Source: an uncultured Bacilli bacterium
GTDB taxonomy: Bacteria; Bacillota_I; Bacilli_A; RF39; UBA660
Direction: 5' to 3'
Assembly: GCA_947625425.1 (NCBI GenBank)
Contig: CANQOH010000023.1
Location: 1-18,842, forward strand
Length of the DNA stretch: 18,842 nt
A program made the translations under genes and the position numbers. Shown here piece after piece: positions 1-5,591 of this stretch (position 1 is the first letter of the stretch; every line of letters starts with the position of its first letter). Under the pieces are notes generated by a model. That model was not told the origin of the DNA. It did no database searches and was given only the letters and a program-made list of their open reading frames with translations.

Positions 1-62
1 CTTGGTAGTGCACTAGTTTTGGGAACTAGGGGTCGCAGGTTCGAATCCTGTCTTCTCGACCA
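1..62 (+). tRNA. tRNA-Pro (anticodon TGG), 5' end outside the window
   Basis: The 3' part of a proline tRNA. The anticodon stem is 13-17 (CTAGT) paired with 25-29 (ACTAG). The seven-base loop at 18-24 places the anticodon TGG at 20-22. The T arm follows with the TTCGAAT loop and paired GCAGG/CCTGT stem. The acceptor strand CTTCTCG, discriminator A (59) and an encoded CCA (60-62) end the gene. Compared with a usual tRNA-Pro, about 15 bases (5' acceptor strand and start of the D arm) lie before the window. It may be the last gene of a tRNA cluster. Confidence 0.95.
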
Positions 63-72
63 TTTAGATTAT

Positions 73-100
73 AAAGCTCTATAATTAGGGCTTTTAATTT
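73..100 (+). terminator. Rho-independent terminator after tRNA-Pro
   Basis: AAAGCTC (73-79) pairs with GGGCTTT (88-94) around an eight-base loop, with one G-T pair. A T-rich tract follows. It lies ten bases after the tRNA CCA end, so it probably ends the tRNA transcript. Confidence 0.75.
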
Positions 101-118
101 TCCATAATATTATTTTAT

Positions 119-143
119 CCCTTAAGAATCCCTTAAGGGTTTT
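119..143 (+). terminator. Second hairpin of a tandem terminator set
   Basis: CCCTTAAG (119-126) pairs perfectly with CTTAAGGG (132-139) around AATCC, followed by TTTT. The 3' half, CCCTTAAGGG (130-139), is itself a 10-base palindrome. The ten-base unit ATCCCTTAAG occurs twice (117-126 and 128-137). Its T-tract is short, so it may be a weaker terminator. Confidence 0.55.
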
Positions 144-156
144 ATAATTTTAATAT

Positions 157-186
157 AGTACTCAAAAATAGAGTGCTTTTTCTTTT
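157..186 (+). terminator. Third hairpin of a tandem terminator set
   Basis: AGTACTC (157-163) pairs with GAGTGCT (171-177) around AAAAATA, with one T-G pair, followed by a T-rich run. It is the last of three hairpins between the tRNA and the next promoter. Confidence 0.7.
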
Positions 187-197
187 ATTAAAGTAGG

Positions 198-206
198 TGT
201 TATAAT
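198..206 (+). promoter_or_regulatory. Extended -10 promoter of the DUF5071 gene
   Basis: TG at 198-199, one base, then TATAAT at 201-206 forms an extended -10. The -35 region is only T-rich. The predicted transcript starts near 213 and would leave a leader of about 38 bases before the gene at 251. Confidence 0.65.
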
Positions 207-250
207 TTAACTATATTAATTTATTAAAAAATATATGAGGTGTTCAAATT

Positions 251-640
251 ATGAGTATTGATGAAATAATTGAAATGTTAAATGAGAATAATGATGAAAG
301 TATTCAACAAAAAGGTATTAGTGAAGGTAAAAAAATAAAGAATTTTAATGTGTTTCTTCAACCTAGAAGTATAGAAAATTGCAAGTTAGTTTGGAAAAAT
401 TGTGCAATTATTATATCTAGTAAAAGCGATAGTGAATTAATAGCTTATTTAGATGAACTATTTACTTGGATTCAAGACATTAATTGGCCAGGGGCAGTTT
501 TGATTGAAGAAAGATTAAAAAGATTTAATAAAATGGATAAAACACCTTTTTTTGAAAGAGAGCTTAATAAAAAAATAAAGGTTGCAACTTGTATAGAAGA
601 TTATGAATGGTTAGAGCAATTAAATAAGATAAAGAAATAA
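251..640 (+). CDS. DUF5071 domain-containing protein
   Basis: A 129-residue soluble protein. The core at residues 68-90, with the motif WIQDINWPGA followed by an amphipathic helix containing ERLKRF, is typical of DUF5071, a small family of probable helical-repeat fold with no established reaction. The preceding GKKIKNFNVFLQP and KNCAIIISSKSD segments resemble a longer version of the family. The start is supported by GAGGTG at 237-242, eight bases upstream of ATG. There is no signal peptide or membrane segment. It sits alone between the tandem terminators and a toxin-antitoxin pair, which suggests an accessory gene. No clear terminator follows it: 641-701 shows no hairpin I can support. Function is unknown. 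Confidence 0.8.
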   Translation: MSIDEIIEMLNENNDESIQQKGISEGKKIKNFNVFLQPRSIENCKLVWKNCAIIISSKSDSELIAYLDELFTWIQDINWPGAVLIEERLKRFNKMDKTPFFERELNKKIKVATCIEDYEWLEQLNKIKK

Positions 641-701
641 TTATTAATCGGCTAGGACACTTTGTTTAAAATAATCTTATAGTTTTTGTAATGATATTGT
701 A

Positions 702-730
702 TTGACAATTGCAATTTACTTTGTTATAAT
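702..730 (+). promoter_or_regulatory. Near-consensus promoter of the toxin-antitoxin operon
   Basis: TTGACA (702-707), a 17-base spacer and TATAAT (725-730), with TG at 722-723 making the -10 extended. This is the strongest promoter seen in the window. Such promoters are usually held down by autorepression, which fits a RelB/DinJ antitoxin as repressor. Confidence 0.9.
707..716 (+). promoter_or_regulatory. Candidate antitoxin operator (perfect 10-base palindrome)
   Basis: AATTGCAATT is a perfect palindrome starting on the last base of the -35 box and running into the spacer. DinJ/RelB ribbon-helix-helix antitoxins bind inverted repeats in their own promoters, so this is the best operator candidate. 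The assignment is inferred from position; AT-rich palindromes also arise by chance. Confidence 0.45.
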
Positions 731-754
731 TTCTTTATGAAAGGAAGGTATATT

Positions 755-1042
755 ATGGGGTCTTTAGTAAAATCAACTAATTTAAATATTAGAGTAGATA
801 GTAATTTAAAGAAAGAGGCGGAAAATTTGTTTAAAAAATTAGGACTTAATATGAGTAGTGCTATTAATGTATTTTTAGCACAAAGTGTTAGAGAACAAGC
901 TATACCTTTTGAAATCTATGTAGAAAAGCCAAGTAAAAAATTGACTAAAGCTTTAAAAGAAGCTGATAAAATGGAGAAACATCCAGATAAATATAAAAGT
1001 TATAATAATATGGAAGAGTTAATAGATGATTTAGATAAATAG
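755..1042 (+). CDS. RelB/DinJ family antitoxin
   Basis: Antitoxin of a type II toxin-antitoxin pair, expected to bind and inactivate the toxin downstream and repress its own promoter. With the start at 755 it has 95 residues. Residues 8-15 (TNLNIRVD) form the ribbon strand of a ribbon-helix-helix fold. The following helices carry LKKEAENLFKKLGLNMSSAI and the SVREQAIPFEI segment characteristic of RelB/DinJ. The lysine- and glutamate-rich C-terminal tail (about 60-95) would wrap the toxin. An in-frame ATG at 737 lies at the predicted transcription start, so it would have no leader. The ATG at 755 has AAGGAAGG (741-748) six bases upstream and is preferred. It shares a transcript with the gene at 1057. 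Confidence 0.9.
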   Translation: MGSLVKSTNLNIRVDSNLKKEAENLFKKLGLNMSSAINVFLAQSVREQAIPFEIYVEKPSKKLTKALKEADKMEKHPDKYKSYNNMEELIDDLDK

Positions 1043-1056
1043 GATTAAAATCAATT

Positions 1057-1344
1057 ATGTATGTAGTAAAAGCAACAAAAGTTTTTAAAAAAGATTTGAA
1101 ACTTATGATTAAGCAGGGAAAAGATATATCCAAATTAATAGAAGTAGTTGATCATTTATCCAAACTACAACCTATAGATGAAAAATACCATAATCATATG
1201 TTACAAAATAATAAGCATTATAAAAATTGTAATGAATTACATATAGAACCTAATTGGTTATTAATTTATAGATATCAAAATAATTCTGTATTAGTATTAC
1301 TATTAATAGATACAGGGAGTCATAGCGATTTGTTTAAAAAATAA
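1057..1344 (+). CDS. YafQ-family type II toxin (probable mRNA interferase) with altered active-site Asp
   Basis: A 95-residue RelE/YafQ-superfamily toxin. Members cleave mRNA on the ribosome and are neutralised by DinJ. The order matches YafQ: FKKDLKLMIKQGKD near the N terminus, then YHNHML (His47), HIEPNWLLIYR (His62) and TGSHSDLF (His89, Phe93). In E. coli YafQ the corresponding catalytic set is reported as two His, an Asp, a further His and a Phe. Here the Asp position is Asn66, codon AAT at 1252-1254. Activity could therefore be reduced, or Asn may be tolerated in this branch. The gene begins 14 bases after the antitoxin stop with only a weak AGGA (1041-1044) overlapping that stop, which suggests translational coupling. 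No frameshift or truncation is visible. Confidence 0.88.
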   Translation: MYVVKATKVFKKDLKLMIKQGKDISKLIEVVDHLSKLQPIDEKYHNHMLQNNKHYKNCNELHIEPNWLLIYRYQNNSVLVLLLIDTGSHSDLFKK

Positions 1345-1367
1345 AGTCTCTTTTTAGAGACTTTTTT
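1343..1367 (+). terminator. Bidirectional terminator between toxin and malQ
   Basis: AAAGTCTCT (1343-1351) pairs perfectly with AGAGACTTT (1356-1364) around TTTT. T-rich sequence follows on the + strand, and the A-rich sequence before it gives a T-tract on the minus strand. The stem starts inside the toxin stop codon (1342-1344), and malQ ends at 1366, so the hairpin can serve both convergent genes. Confidence 0.85.
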
Positions 1368-2694
1368 ATTTTAGAAAATCTTCTTTTAAAATTTCTATAC
1401 TTTGTTTAAAATCATTGAAATCTAATAGTTCCCATGACCAGTTTTCATCGTTAGAATAACCGGGAAGATTAATACGAGAGTTTTCATCTAAACCAATAAT
1501 ATCTTGGACAGGGAAGATAACTAAACGAGCTGGGCTTTGTAAACAATATTTAATTAAAGAAATATTTATTTGATCATTTTGACAATTATGTTCTTTTAAA
1601 AATTCTTGTAAATTAGTTTGTTCAACTTGAGATAGATTATTATACCAACCAACGATAGTATTATTATCGTGATTACCAGTATATATTACCATATTAGTTG
1701 TATCTTCATAATTGTCTTTTTTATTTGTTGGATCTAAGGTATACTCAATTATTTTCATTTTAATAAAATGATATTTATCACGAAGTAGTTCAGTTTCTTT
1801 TCTAATATCACCTAGGTCTTCAACAATAAAGCGATCCCAAGTAGTATATTTGAATAATTGATCAAAGAATTTAGAACCTGGTCCTTCAACATACCATCCT
1901 TCTTTAGGACTTGAATTGATAGGGATTTTATAATATGTATCAAAGGCTCTAAAGTGATCAATTCGGATAATATCATATCTATTTAGAAATTCTTGGTAAC
2001 GTTTTATTAAGTATTTAAAATTATCTTTTTCCATATTATTGAAGTTATATAGAGGATGACCCCATTTTTGACCATTTTCGTTAAAGTAGTCAGGGGAGGC
2101 ACCAGATACATATTTCATCTCACCATTTTCTAATTCATAGTATTCAGGATAGTTTGTAACTTCACAAGAATTAAAATCAGGATAGATAGGCATATCACCA
2201 ATTATATTTATCCCATTTTGATGAGCATAGGTTTTTAATTCATTCCATTCTTTATCTAATATATATTGTAAGAAGAGATAGTAGGTTTCATCTTCATTAT
2301 TTTTATTACTCATGTATTTAGCATATTTGATTATTTCTTCATTTTGACAAAAACTTAGATATTCTTCATTAGGTTTAAAATTATTGAAAGCTATCTTATA
2401 AAATTGTTCTTTGTAGTTATCGTATTTAATACGATTACTTTTTACTTTTTCTGGGACATTATCTAGTAGATGCATATCTTTTAGTTTATCTAAAGAAATA
2501 TAGTTTTCGTTTAGAGCATAGTAACTAGTTGGGGAATATGGACCTATACCACTAGCATTAATGGGGAGGATTTCCCAGTATTTAATATTATATGCTTTTA
2601 AAATATCAATAAATTCATATGCTTCATAACCAAAATCACCTATACCATATTTACTAGGTAAAGAAAATATTGGTAGTAAGATTCCTATTTCCAT
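1366..2694 (-). CDS. malQ: 4-alpha-glucanotransferase (GH77, amylomaltase)
   Basis: A cytosolic enzyme that transfers alpha-1,4-glucan segments between maltodextrins, in maltose/glycogen use. With the start at 2694 it has 442 residues. Visible GH77 signatures are the N-terminal LPIFSLPSKYGIGDFG, the substrate loop GPYSPTSYYALN, GDMPIY, PDYFNENGQKWGHPLYN, RIDHFRAF with the nucleophile Asp246, VEDLG with the acid/base Glu292, and TGNHDNNT with Asp343. It is shorter than the usual roughly 500 residues, mainly in the segment before GDMPIY, but the catalytic set is complete. An ATG at 2706 is in frame; 2694 is preferred because GGTGAT lies at 2704-2699, four bases upstream. It is the only complete minus-strand gene and has no glycogen or maltose gene beside it. 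Confidence 0.95.
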   Translation of the reverse strand: MEIGILLPIFSLPSKYGIGDFGYEAYEFIDILKAYNIKYWEILPINASGIGPYSPTSYYALNENYISLDKLKDMHLLDNVPEKVKSNRIKYDNYKEQFYKIAFNNFKPNEEYLSFCQNEEIIKYAKYMSNKNNEDETYYLFLQYILDKEWNELKTYAHQNGINIIGDMPIYPDFNSCEVTNYPEYYELENGEMKYVSGASPDYFNENGQKWGHPLYNFNNMEKDNFKYLIKRYQEFLNRYDIIRIDHFRAFDTYYKIPINSSPKEGWYVEGPGSKFFDQLFKYTTWDRFIVEDLGDIRKETELLRDKYHFIKMKIIEYTLDPTNKKDNYEDTTNMVIYTGNHDNNTIVGWYNNLSQVEQTNLQEFLKEHNCQNDQINISLIKYCLQSPARLVIFPVQDIIGLDENSRINLPGYSNDENWSWELLDFNDFKQSIEILKEDFLK

Positions 2695-2710
2695 TATTAT
2701 CACCATTTTA

Positions 2711-2719
2711 ATCTTATCA
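2711..2719 (-). promoter_or_regulatory. Extended -10 promoter of malQ
   Basis: Read on the minus strand, TGATAAGAT gives TG, one base, and TAAGAT. Six bases later comes the GGTGAT ribosome binding site of malQ, the same spacing as several + strand promoters here. No clear -35 is seen. It lies back to back with the yidD promoter. Confidence 0.5.
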
Positions 2720-2749
2720 TAAGTAGAGTATCTTATCTATAAAGTTTTA

Positions 2750-2758
2750 TGATAAAAT
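2750..2758 (+). promoter_or_regulatory. Extended -10 promoter of yidD
   Basis: TG at 2750-2751, one base, then TAAAAT at 2753-2758. The transcript would start near 2765, only a few bases before the ribosome binding site AGGTGAT at 2768-2774. The -35 region has no good match. Confidence 0.55.
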
Positions 2759-2777
2759 AGGTTTGTTAGGTGATTAG

Positions 2778-2999
2778 ATGAAGAAATTGCTTATTAAATT
2801 AATTGAATTATATCAAGTAACACCTTTACATTGTCATTCAATGTGTCGATATACACCATCTTGTTCACAGTATATGAAAGAAGCTATAGAAGAGTATGGT
2901 TCATTTAAAGGGGTTTGTTTAGGTATAAAAAGAATACTTAGATGTCATCCTTTTGGTGGGAAAGGATATGATCCTGTTCCTATCAAAAAGAATAAATGA
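2778..2999 (+). CDS. yidD: Membrane protein insertion efficiency factor YidD
   Basis: A small membrane-associated protein thought to help the YidC/Oxa1 insertase place proteins in the inner membrane. The 73 residues carry the family pattern [10 protein letters not shown] (23-32), the [11 protein letters not shown] segment, and [17 protein letters not shown] (52-68). An amphipathic N-terminal helix (about 1-13) would bind the membrane surface. The stretch at 18-23 (HCHSMC) is rich in Cys and His compared with the SPL..CR form seen in many YidD proteins. Five cysteines are present in total. The start has AGGTGAT at 2768-2774, three bases upstream. In many bacteria yidD sits between rnpA and yidC; here it stands alone next to malQ. 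Its TGA stop also forms part of the next promoter. Confidence 0.93.
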   Translation: MKKLLIKLIELYQVTPLHCHSMCRYTPSCSQYMKEAIEEYGSFKGVCLGIKRILRCHPFGGKGYDPVPIKKNK

Positions 3000-3005
3000 T
3001 ATAAT
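2997..3005 (+). promoter_or_regulatory. Extended -10 promoter overlapping the yidD stop codon
   Basis: The yidD stop TGA (2997-2999) is followed directly by TATAAT (3000-3005), giving a perfect extended -10, TGNTATAAT. GGTGAT of the next gene begins at 3012, so the predicted start lies at the ribosome binding site. Confidence 0.55.
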
Positions 3006-3020
3006 ATGGGTGGTGATAAT

Positions 3021-3656
3021 ATGAAAAAAGAAACAATTCTTGATACATTATCTTTTATCGTAGCAATAGTAACCATTATATTAGTAGTTTGTTTAAGAAG
3101 TAATTATACTTATTTAATACTTTGTGGAAGTATTGGAGCGACTTTGTATGGTCTTTTAGCTTCTTTAAATAAAAATAATTATGGGTATTTATTTTTAAGT
3201 ATAGGATGTAGTGCTTTAATAACGATTATTTTGTATATGAATAAAGTTTTAGTTAAAGCAGATGCTATTACTTTTATGATTACTTGTAGTGTGTTTACTT
3301 TAATGATTATTACTTTGATTTTTAATTATTTAAATAGAAAGAATAATTTTAAAACATATGATTTAATGGTTGAAGGAAAAGTTATTGACTTAGTTAAGAA
3401 TCCTAATACGAAGAAAGAATATTTTCAACCGGTTTATGAGTTTGAAGTAGATGGCGAAGTATTTAATGTTAATTATCCCGTTTTTAAAAATAGATTTATT
3501 CCTAATATAGGAGATACAGAGAAAATATATGTAAATAGTAAAGATCATAAAGATGTTTTCTTTGATAAAACTGTGGGTGAAAAGATATGTGATTATGCTG
3601 TAAGTGCCTTTTTAATAATTGCTTCACTAATAATAATGATTACTTTATTTATTTAA
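3021..3656 (+). CDS. DUF3592-like multipass membrane protein
   Basis: With the start at 3021 the protein has 211 residues. Four hydrophobic segments lie at about 9-25, 30-48, 54-73 and 82-103. A soluble domain follows at about 112-183, containing VEGKVIDLVKNPNTKKEYFQ, PVYEFEVDGEVFNV and GDTEKIYVNSKD. A last membrane helix lies at about 190-211. The soluble domain, with its PVxEFEVDG core and a closing GDxxxIYVN strand, resembles DUF3592, a beta-rich domain of unknown function in bacterial membrane proteins. An ATG at 3006 is in frame, but GGTGAT at 3012-3017 lies three bases before the ATG at 3021, which decides the start. The next gene begins one base after its stop. Assignment to DUF3592 is by pattern only. 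Confidence 0.75.
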   Translation: MKKETILDTLSFIVAIVTIILVVCLRSNYTYLILCGSIGATLYGLLASLNKNNYGYLFLSIGCSALITIILYMNKVLVKADAITFMITCSVFTLMIITLIFNYLNRKNNFKTYDLMVEGKVIDLVKNPNTKKEYFQPVYEFEVDGEVFNVNYPVFKNRFIPNIGDTEKIYVNSKDHKDVFFDKTVGEKICDYAVSAFLIIASLIIMITLFI

Positions 3657-3657
3657 A

Positions 3658-3942
3658 ATGACTGAAGAAGAATTAATGGAAAATTTAAGAACAAAGTTTA
3701 AAGTTCTTGAATTAAAAAGATTTCAAATAGTTAATAATTATGTTATGGGAATAGTAAAAATTAGTGAAATTAGTGATTTTAAAGAAGCATTATTTGGTTT
3801 TAGAAACGAGATAGAAGCTATATCTATTAGTGATAGCAACTTAATTGAGGTAGCGAAGATGAAAAGTATGATTCAGCATTATAATACCGAGGTTTTAGAG
3901 GATGAAAGCATTTTAGAAATGGCTTATAGCAATGTCAAATAG
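3658..3942 (+). CDS. Small hypothetical protein, probably helical
   Basis: A 94-residue acidic protein with no membrane segment or signal peptide that I can see. The sequence (MTEEELMENLRTKFKVLELK at the N terminus, then FKEALFGFRNEIEAI and a C-terminal EDESILEMAYSNVK) suggests mostly alpha-helix. I do not recognise a family. It starts one base after the stop of the upstream membrane protein and has no clear ribosome binding site of its own, so translation probably depends on the upstream gene. A strong terminator follows seven bases after its stop. The pairing suggests a partner of the DUF3592-like protein, but that is inference. Confidence 0.7.
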   Translation: MTEEELMENLRTKFKVLELKRFQIVNNYVMGIVKISEISDFKEALFGFRNEIEAISISDSNLIEVAKMKSMIQHYNTEVLEDESILEMAYSNVK

Positions 3943-3948
3943 ATATAT

Positions 3949-3984
3949 AGAAAAGTTATAACAGAATAATTTTTCTTTTTTTTT
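3949..3984 (+). terminator. Rho-independent terminator of the 3021-3942 unit
   Basis: AGAAAAGTTAT (3949-3959) pairs with ATAATTTTTCT (3966-3976) around AACAGA, an 11-pair stem with one G-T pair. A run of nine T follows to 3984. Confidence 0.85.
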
Positions 3985-3995
3985 GCCATAATAAT

Positions 3996-4004
3996 TGATA
4001 TAAT
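3996..4004 (+). promoter_or_regulatory. Extended -10 promoter of the surface protein gene
   Basis: TG at 3996-3997, one base, then TATAAT at 3999-4004, twelve bases after the preceding terminator T-tract. A TTGCCA at 3983-3988 is too close (10 bases) to act as -35. The leader would be about 32 bases. Confidence 0.65.
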
Positions 4005-4042
4005 TAAGTCATTCCCTTTGGTAAAGGTAGTGAAAATTTTTT

Positions 4043-5278
4043 ATGAAAAGAAAATATTTAGTAATTGCGATATTACTAATGCTTATGGGGAGAATAAATG
4101 TTAAAGCATTAGTTTATGGCGATTGCGAGGTATTGGCTTCTTATAAACTGTATTCAAGTTTAGATGAAGAACAATTCATTTGTAAGGGTAGGGAGTTTGG
4201 TAGCGGTACTGATCCTATTTATTATTCTGGTGAAGGTAATGTTATTGTGCTTAATAAAGCTGATATATATTATTTTGCTAGTGGGAAGGAAAATAATCTA
4301 ACTTTAAATTTAATAAATGATAATAATATTAGTTTATTAAATTTAAATAATAAACAAGTTAAAGTAACTGGTAAAGGGTCTTTAAAGTTTAAACAGAATT
4401 CTTATGTAAAAAAAGTCGTTAATGGATTACCAATATATTATTATTCATATAATGACAAATTAATATTATCTAGTGATAATAAAATATACGAGGGAACTAC
4501 ATTAGAATTTGAAGAAGATTATGATACTTTAAAAGAAGTTAATAATTTAAAAGATCAGTACAATATAGATGATTTTGTCTTAACTCAAGTTGTTGATTAT
4601 ACAAAGATGACTTCAGTTACAGTTACAGAATCTTGGATATCTAGTCATATTATGACAGATTTAACTATATCTTTAGATAATGGATATGGGGTTATTAAAT
4701 ATGTAGAACCTAAAATAGAAGAAACTAAGAGCTCAACTTTAGAAAGTGATAACGTTATATTAATTTCGGAAAAGAAAGTTAATTCTAAGTATAAACTAGA
4801 AGTTGATGATTTAAAAGAAGAAGAGATTGCCCAAAAGGTATCTGATTCAATTGATAAATTATTAGTTGGTTTATATGATGTTAATGTTTATAATGGTAAA
4901 AAAGTTGTAGCAATGAAGAATGGTTCTTATACAGTTAAGATTAAATTAGATGATAATGTAGACGAATATGAAGATTATCAAATAATTTACGTTAATGATG
5001 ATGGGGAAATTGCTGAATATATTGATGCAAAGATAGATAATGGTTATGTTACTTTTGTGACATCTCATTTAAGTCAATATGGTGTTATAGCAAGACCTGT
5101 TGTTACATCAGAACCAGTAGAAGCTGTTAGTATTGTAACTAAAAGAGTAGATGTTGGTAGTATATTAAAAATATCTATCTTAGTTAGTTTTATAGCCATA
5201 GCTTTAGGTTTAATAGGTTTTATATTATTTAAAAGTAATTTATTAAGTAAAAGAAAAAGGAAAAGAAAAAGGGCCTAA
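4043..5278 (+). CDS. Exported, C-terminally membrane-anchored surface protein
   Basis: A 411-residue protein expected to face outside the cell. Residues 1-22 form a signal peptide: MKRK, a hydrophobic core, and a plausible cleavage after Val-Lys-Ala22. The exterior part is beta-rich. The segment at roughly 290-352 (NGSYTVKIKLDDNVDEYEDY, IIYVNDDGEIAEYIDAKIDN, TFVTSHLSQYGVIA) resembles a closing domain common in surface proteins of Clostridia and related groups. A single membrane helix lies at about 374-396, followed by a strongly basic tail KRKRKRKR (403-410). No LPxTG-type sortase motif is present, so it is held by the helix with its tail inside. Ligand and role are unknown. The ribosome binding site is weak (AAAGG 4024-4028, or GTGA 4031-4034). 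It is transcribed alone. Confidence 0.8.
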   Translation: MKRKYLVIAILLMLMGRINVKALVYGDCEVLASYKLYSSLDEEQFICKGREFGSGTDPIYYSGEGNVIVLNKADIYYFASGKENNLTLNLINDNNISLLNLNNKQVKVTGKGSLKFKQNSYVKKVVNGLPIYYYSYNDKLILSSDNKIYEGTTLEFEEDYDTLKEVNNLKDQYNIDDFVLTQVVDYTKMTSVTVTESWISSHIMTDLTISLDNGYGVIKYVEPKIEETKSSTLESDNVILISEKKVNSKYKLEVDDLKEEEIAQKVSDSIDKLLVGLYDVNVYNGKKVVAMKNGSYTVKIKLDDNVDEYEDYQIIYVNDDGEIAEYIDAKIDNGYVTFVTSHLSQYGVIARPVVTSEPVEAVSIVTKRVDVGSILKISILVSFIAIALGLIGFILFKSNLLSKRKRKRKRA

Positions 5279-5293
5279 TATAGGTCTTTTTTT
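5267..5293 (+). terminator. Terminator overlapping the stop codon of the surface protein gene
   Basis: AAAAGGGCCTA (5267-5277) pairs with TAGGTCTTTTT (5281-5291) around ATA, with two G-T pairs, and T continues to 5293. The 5' arm covers the last codons and the stop (5276-5278). The T-tract runs into the next extended -10. Confidence 0.75.
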
Positions 5294-5301
5294 GCTATAA
5301 T
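5293..5301 (+). promoter_or_regulatory. Extended -10 promoter of the DUF1294-SWIM operon
   Basis: TG at 5293-5294, one base, then TATAAT at 5296-5301. Its T is the last base of the preceding terminator T-tract. The predicted start coincides with the ribosome binding site AGGTGA at 5308-5313. Confidence 0.6.
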
Positions 5302-5320
5302 TAAATAAGGTGAATTAATA

Positions 5321-5590
5321 ATGAAGTATTTAATATTTTATATAATTATTATTAATTTTATTAGTTTACTTATTTATGGGATAGATAAGTGGTTGGCTAA
5401 AAAGAATAAGTATCGTGTTAGTGAAAGAATATTATTTATTCTAAGCTTTTTTGGTGGAGCTTTAGGAGCTTTATTAGGAATGCTTTTGTTTAGACATAAA
5501 ACGAAGAAGATTTATTTTTATATATGGAATATAATTATGTTAGTTATGTGGAGTTATATAATATATAGATATATGAAAGTTGGTGGATAA
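5321..5590 (+). CDS. DUF1294 family small membrane protein
   Basis: An 89-residue membrane protein with three hydrophobic segments at about 3-20, 36-56 and 64-84. The signature YGIDKWLAKKNKYRVSER (19-36), then FFGGALGALLGMLLFRHKTKK (about 43-63), is characteristic of DUF1294, a family of unknown function often found as a single small gene. The start has AGGTGA at 5308-5313. It is the first gene of a run of five closely packed genes; the next starts one base after its stop. Confidence 0.92.
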   Translation: MKYLIFYIIIINFISLLIYGIDKWLAKKNKYRVSERILFILSFFGGALGALLGMLLFRHKTKKIYFYIWNIIMLVMWSYIIYRYMKVGG

Positions 5591-5591
5591 G

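Noticed and set aside
1..62. tRNA-Pro 3' end as an attachment site for an integrated element
   Set aside because: I found no second copy of the tRNA end downstream in the window and no integrase gene.
63..250. Riboswitch or T-box leader before the DUF5071 gene
   Set aside because: The structure is explained by three separate terminator-like hairpins upstream of the promoter; no riboswitch core or T-box sequence is visible.
737..754. Upstream ATG at 737 as the antitoxin start
   Set aside because: It falls at the predicted transcription start and its frame contains the ribosome binding site of the ATG at 755.
945..1133. Minus-strand open frame across the toxin-antitoxin junction
   Set aside because: It overlaps two well-supported genes, has no family pattern, and reads as a low-complexity shadow of AT-rich coding sequence.
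2997..2999. TGA read as tryptophan (mollicute code)
   Set aside because: TGA ends yidD after its conserved YDPVP region and ends the CmpB-family gene, while tryptophans in all genes are TGG.
3983..3988. TTGCCA as -35 of the surface protein promoter
   Set aside because: It is only 10 bases from the -10; the usual spacing is about 17.
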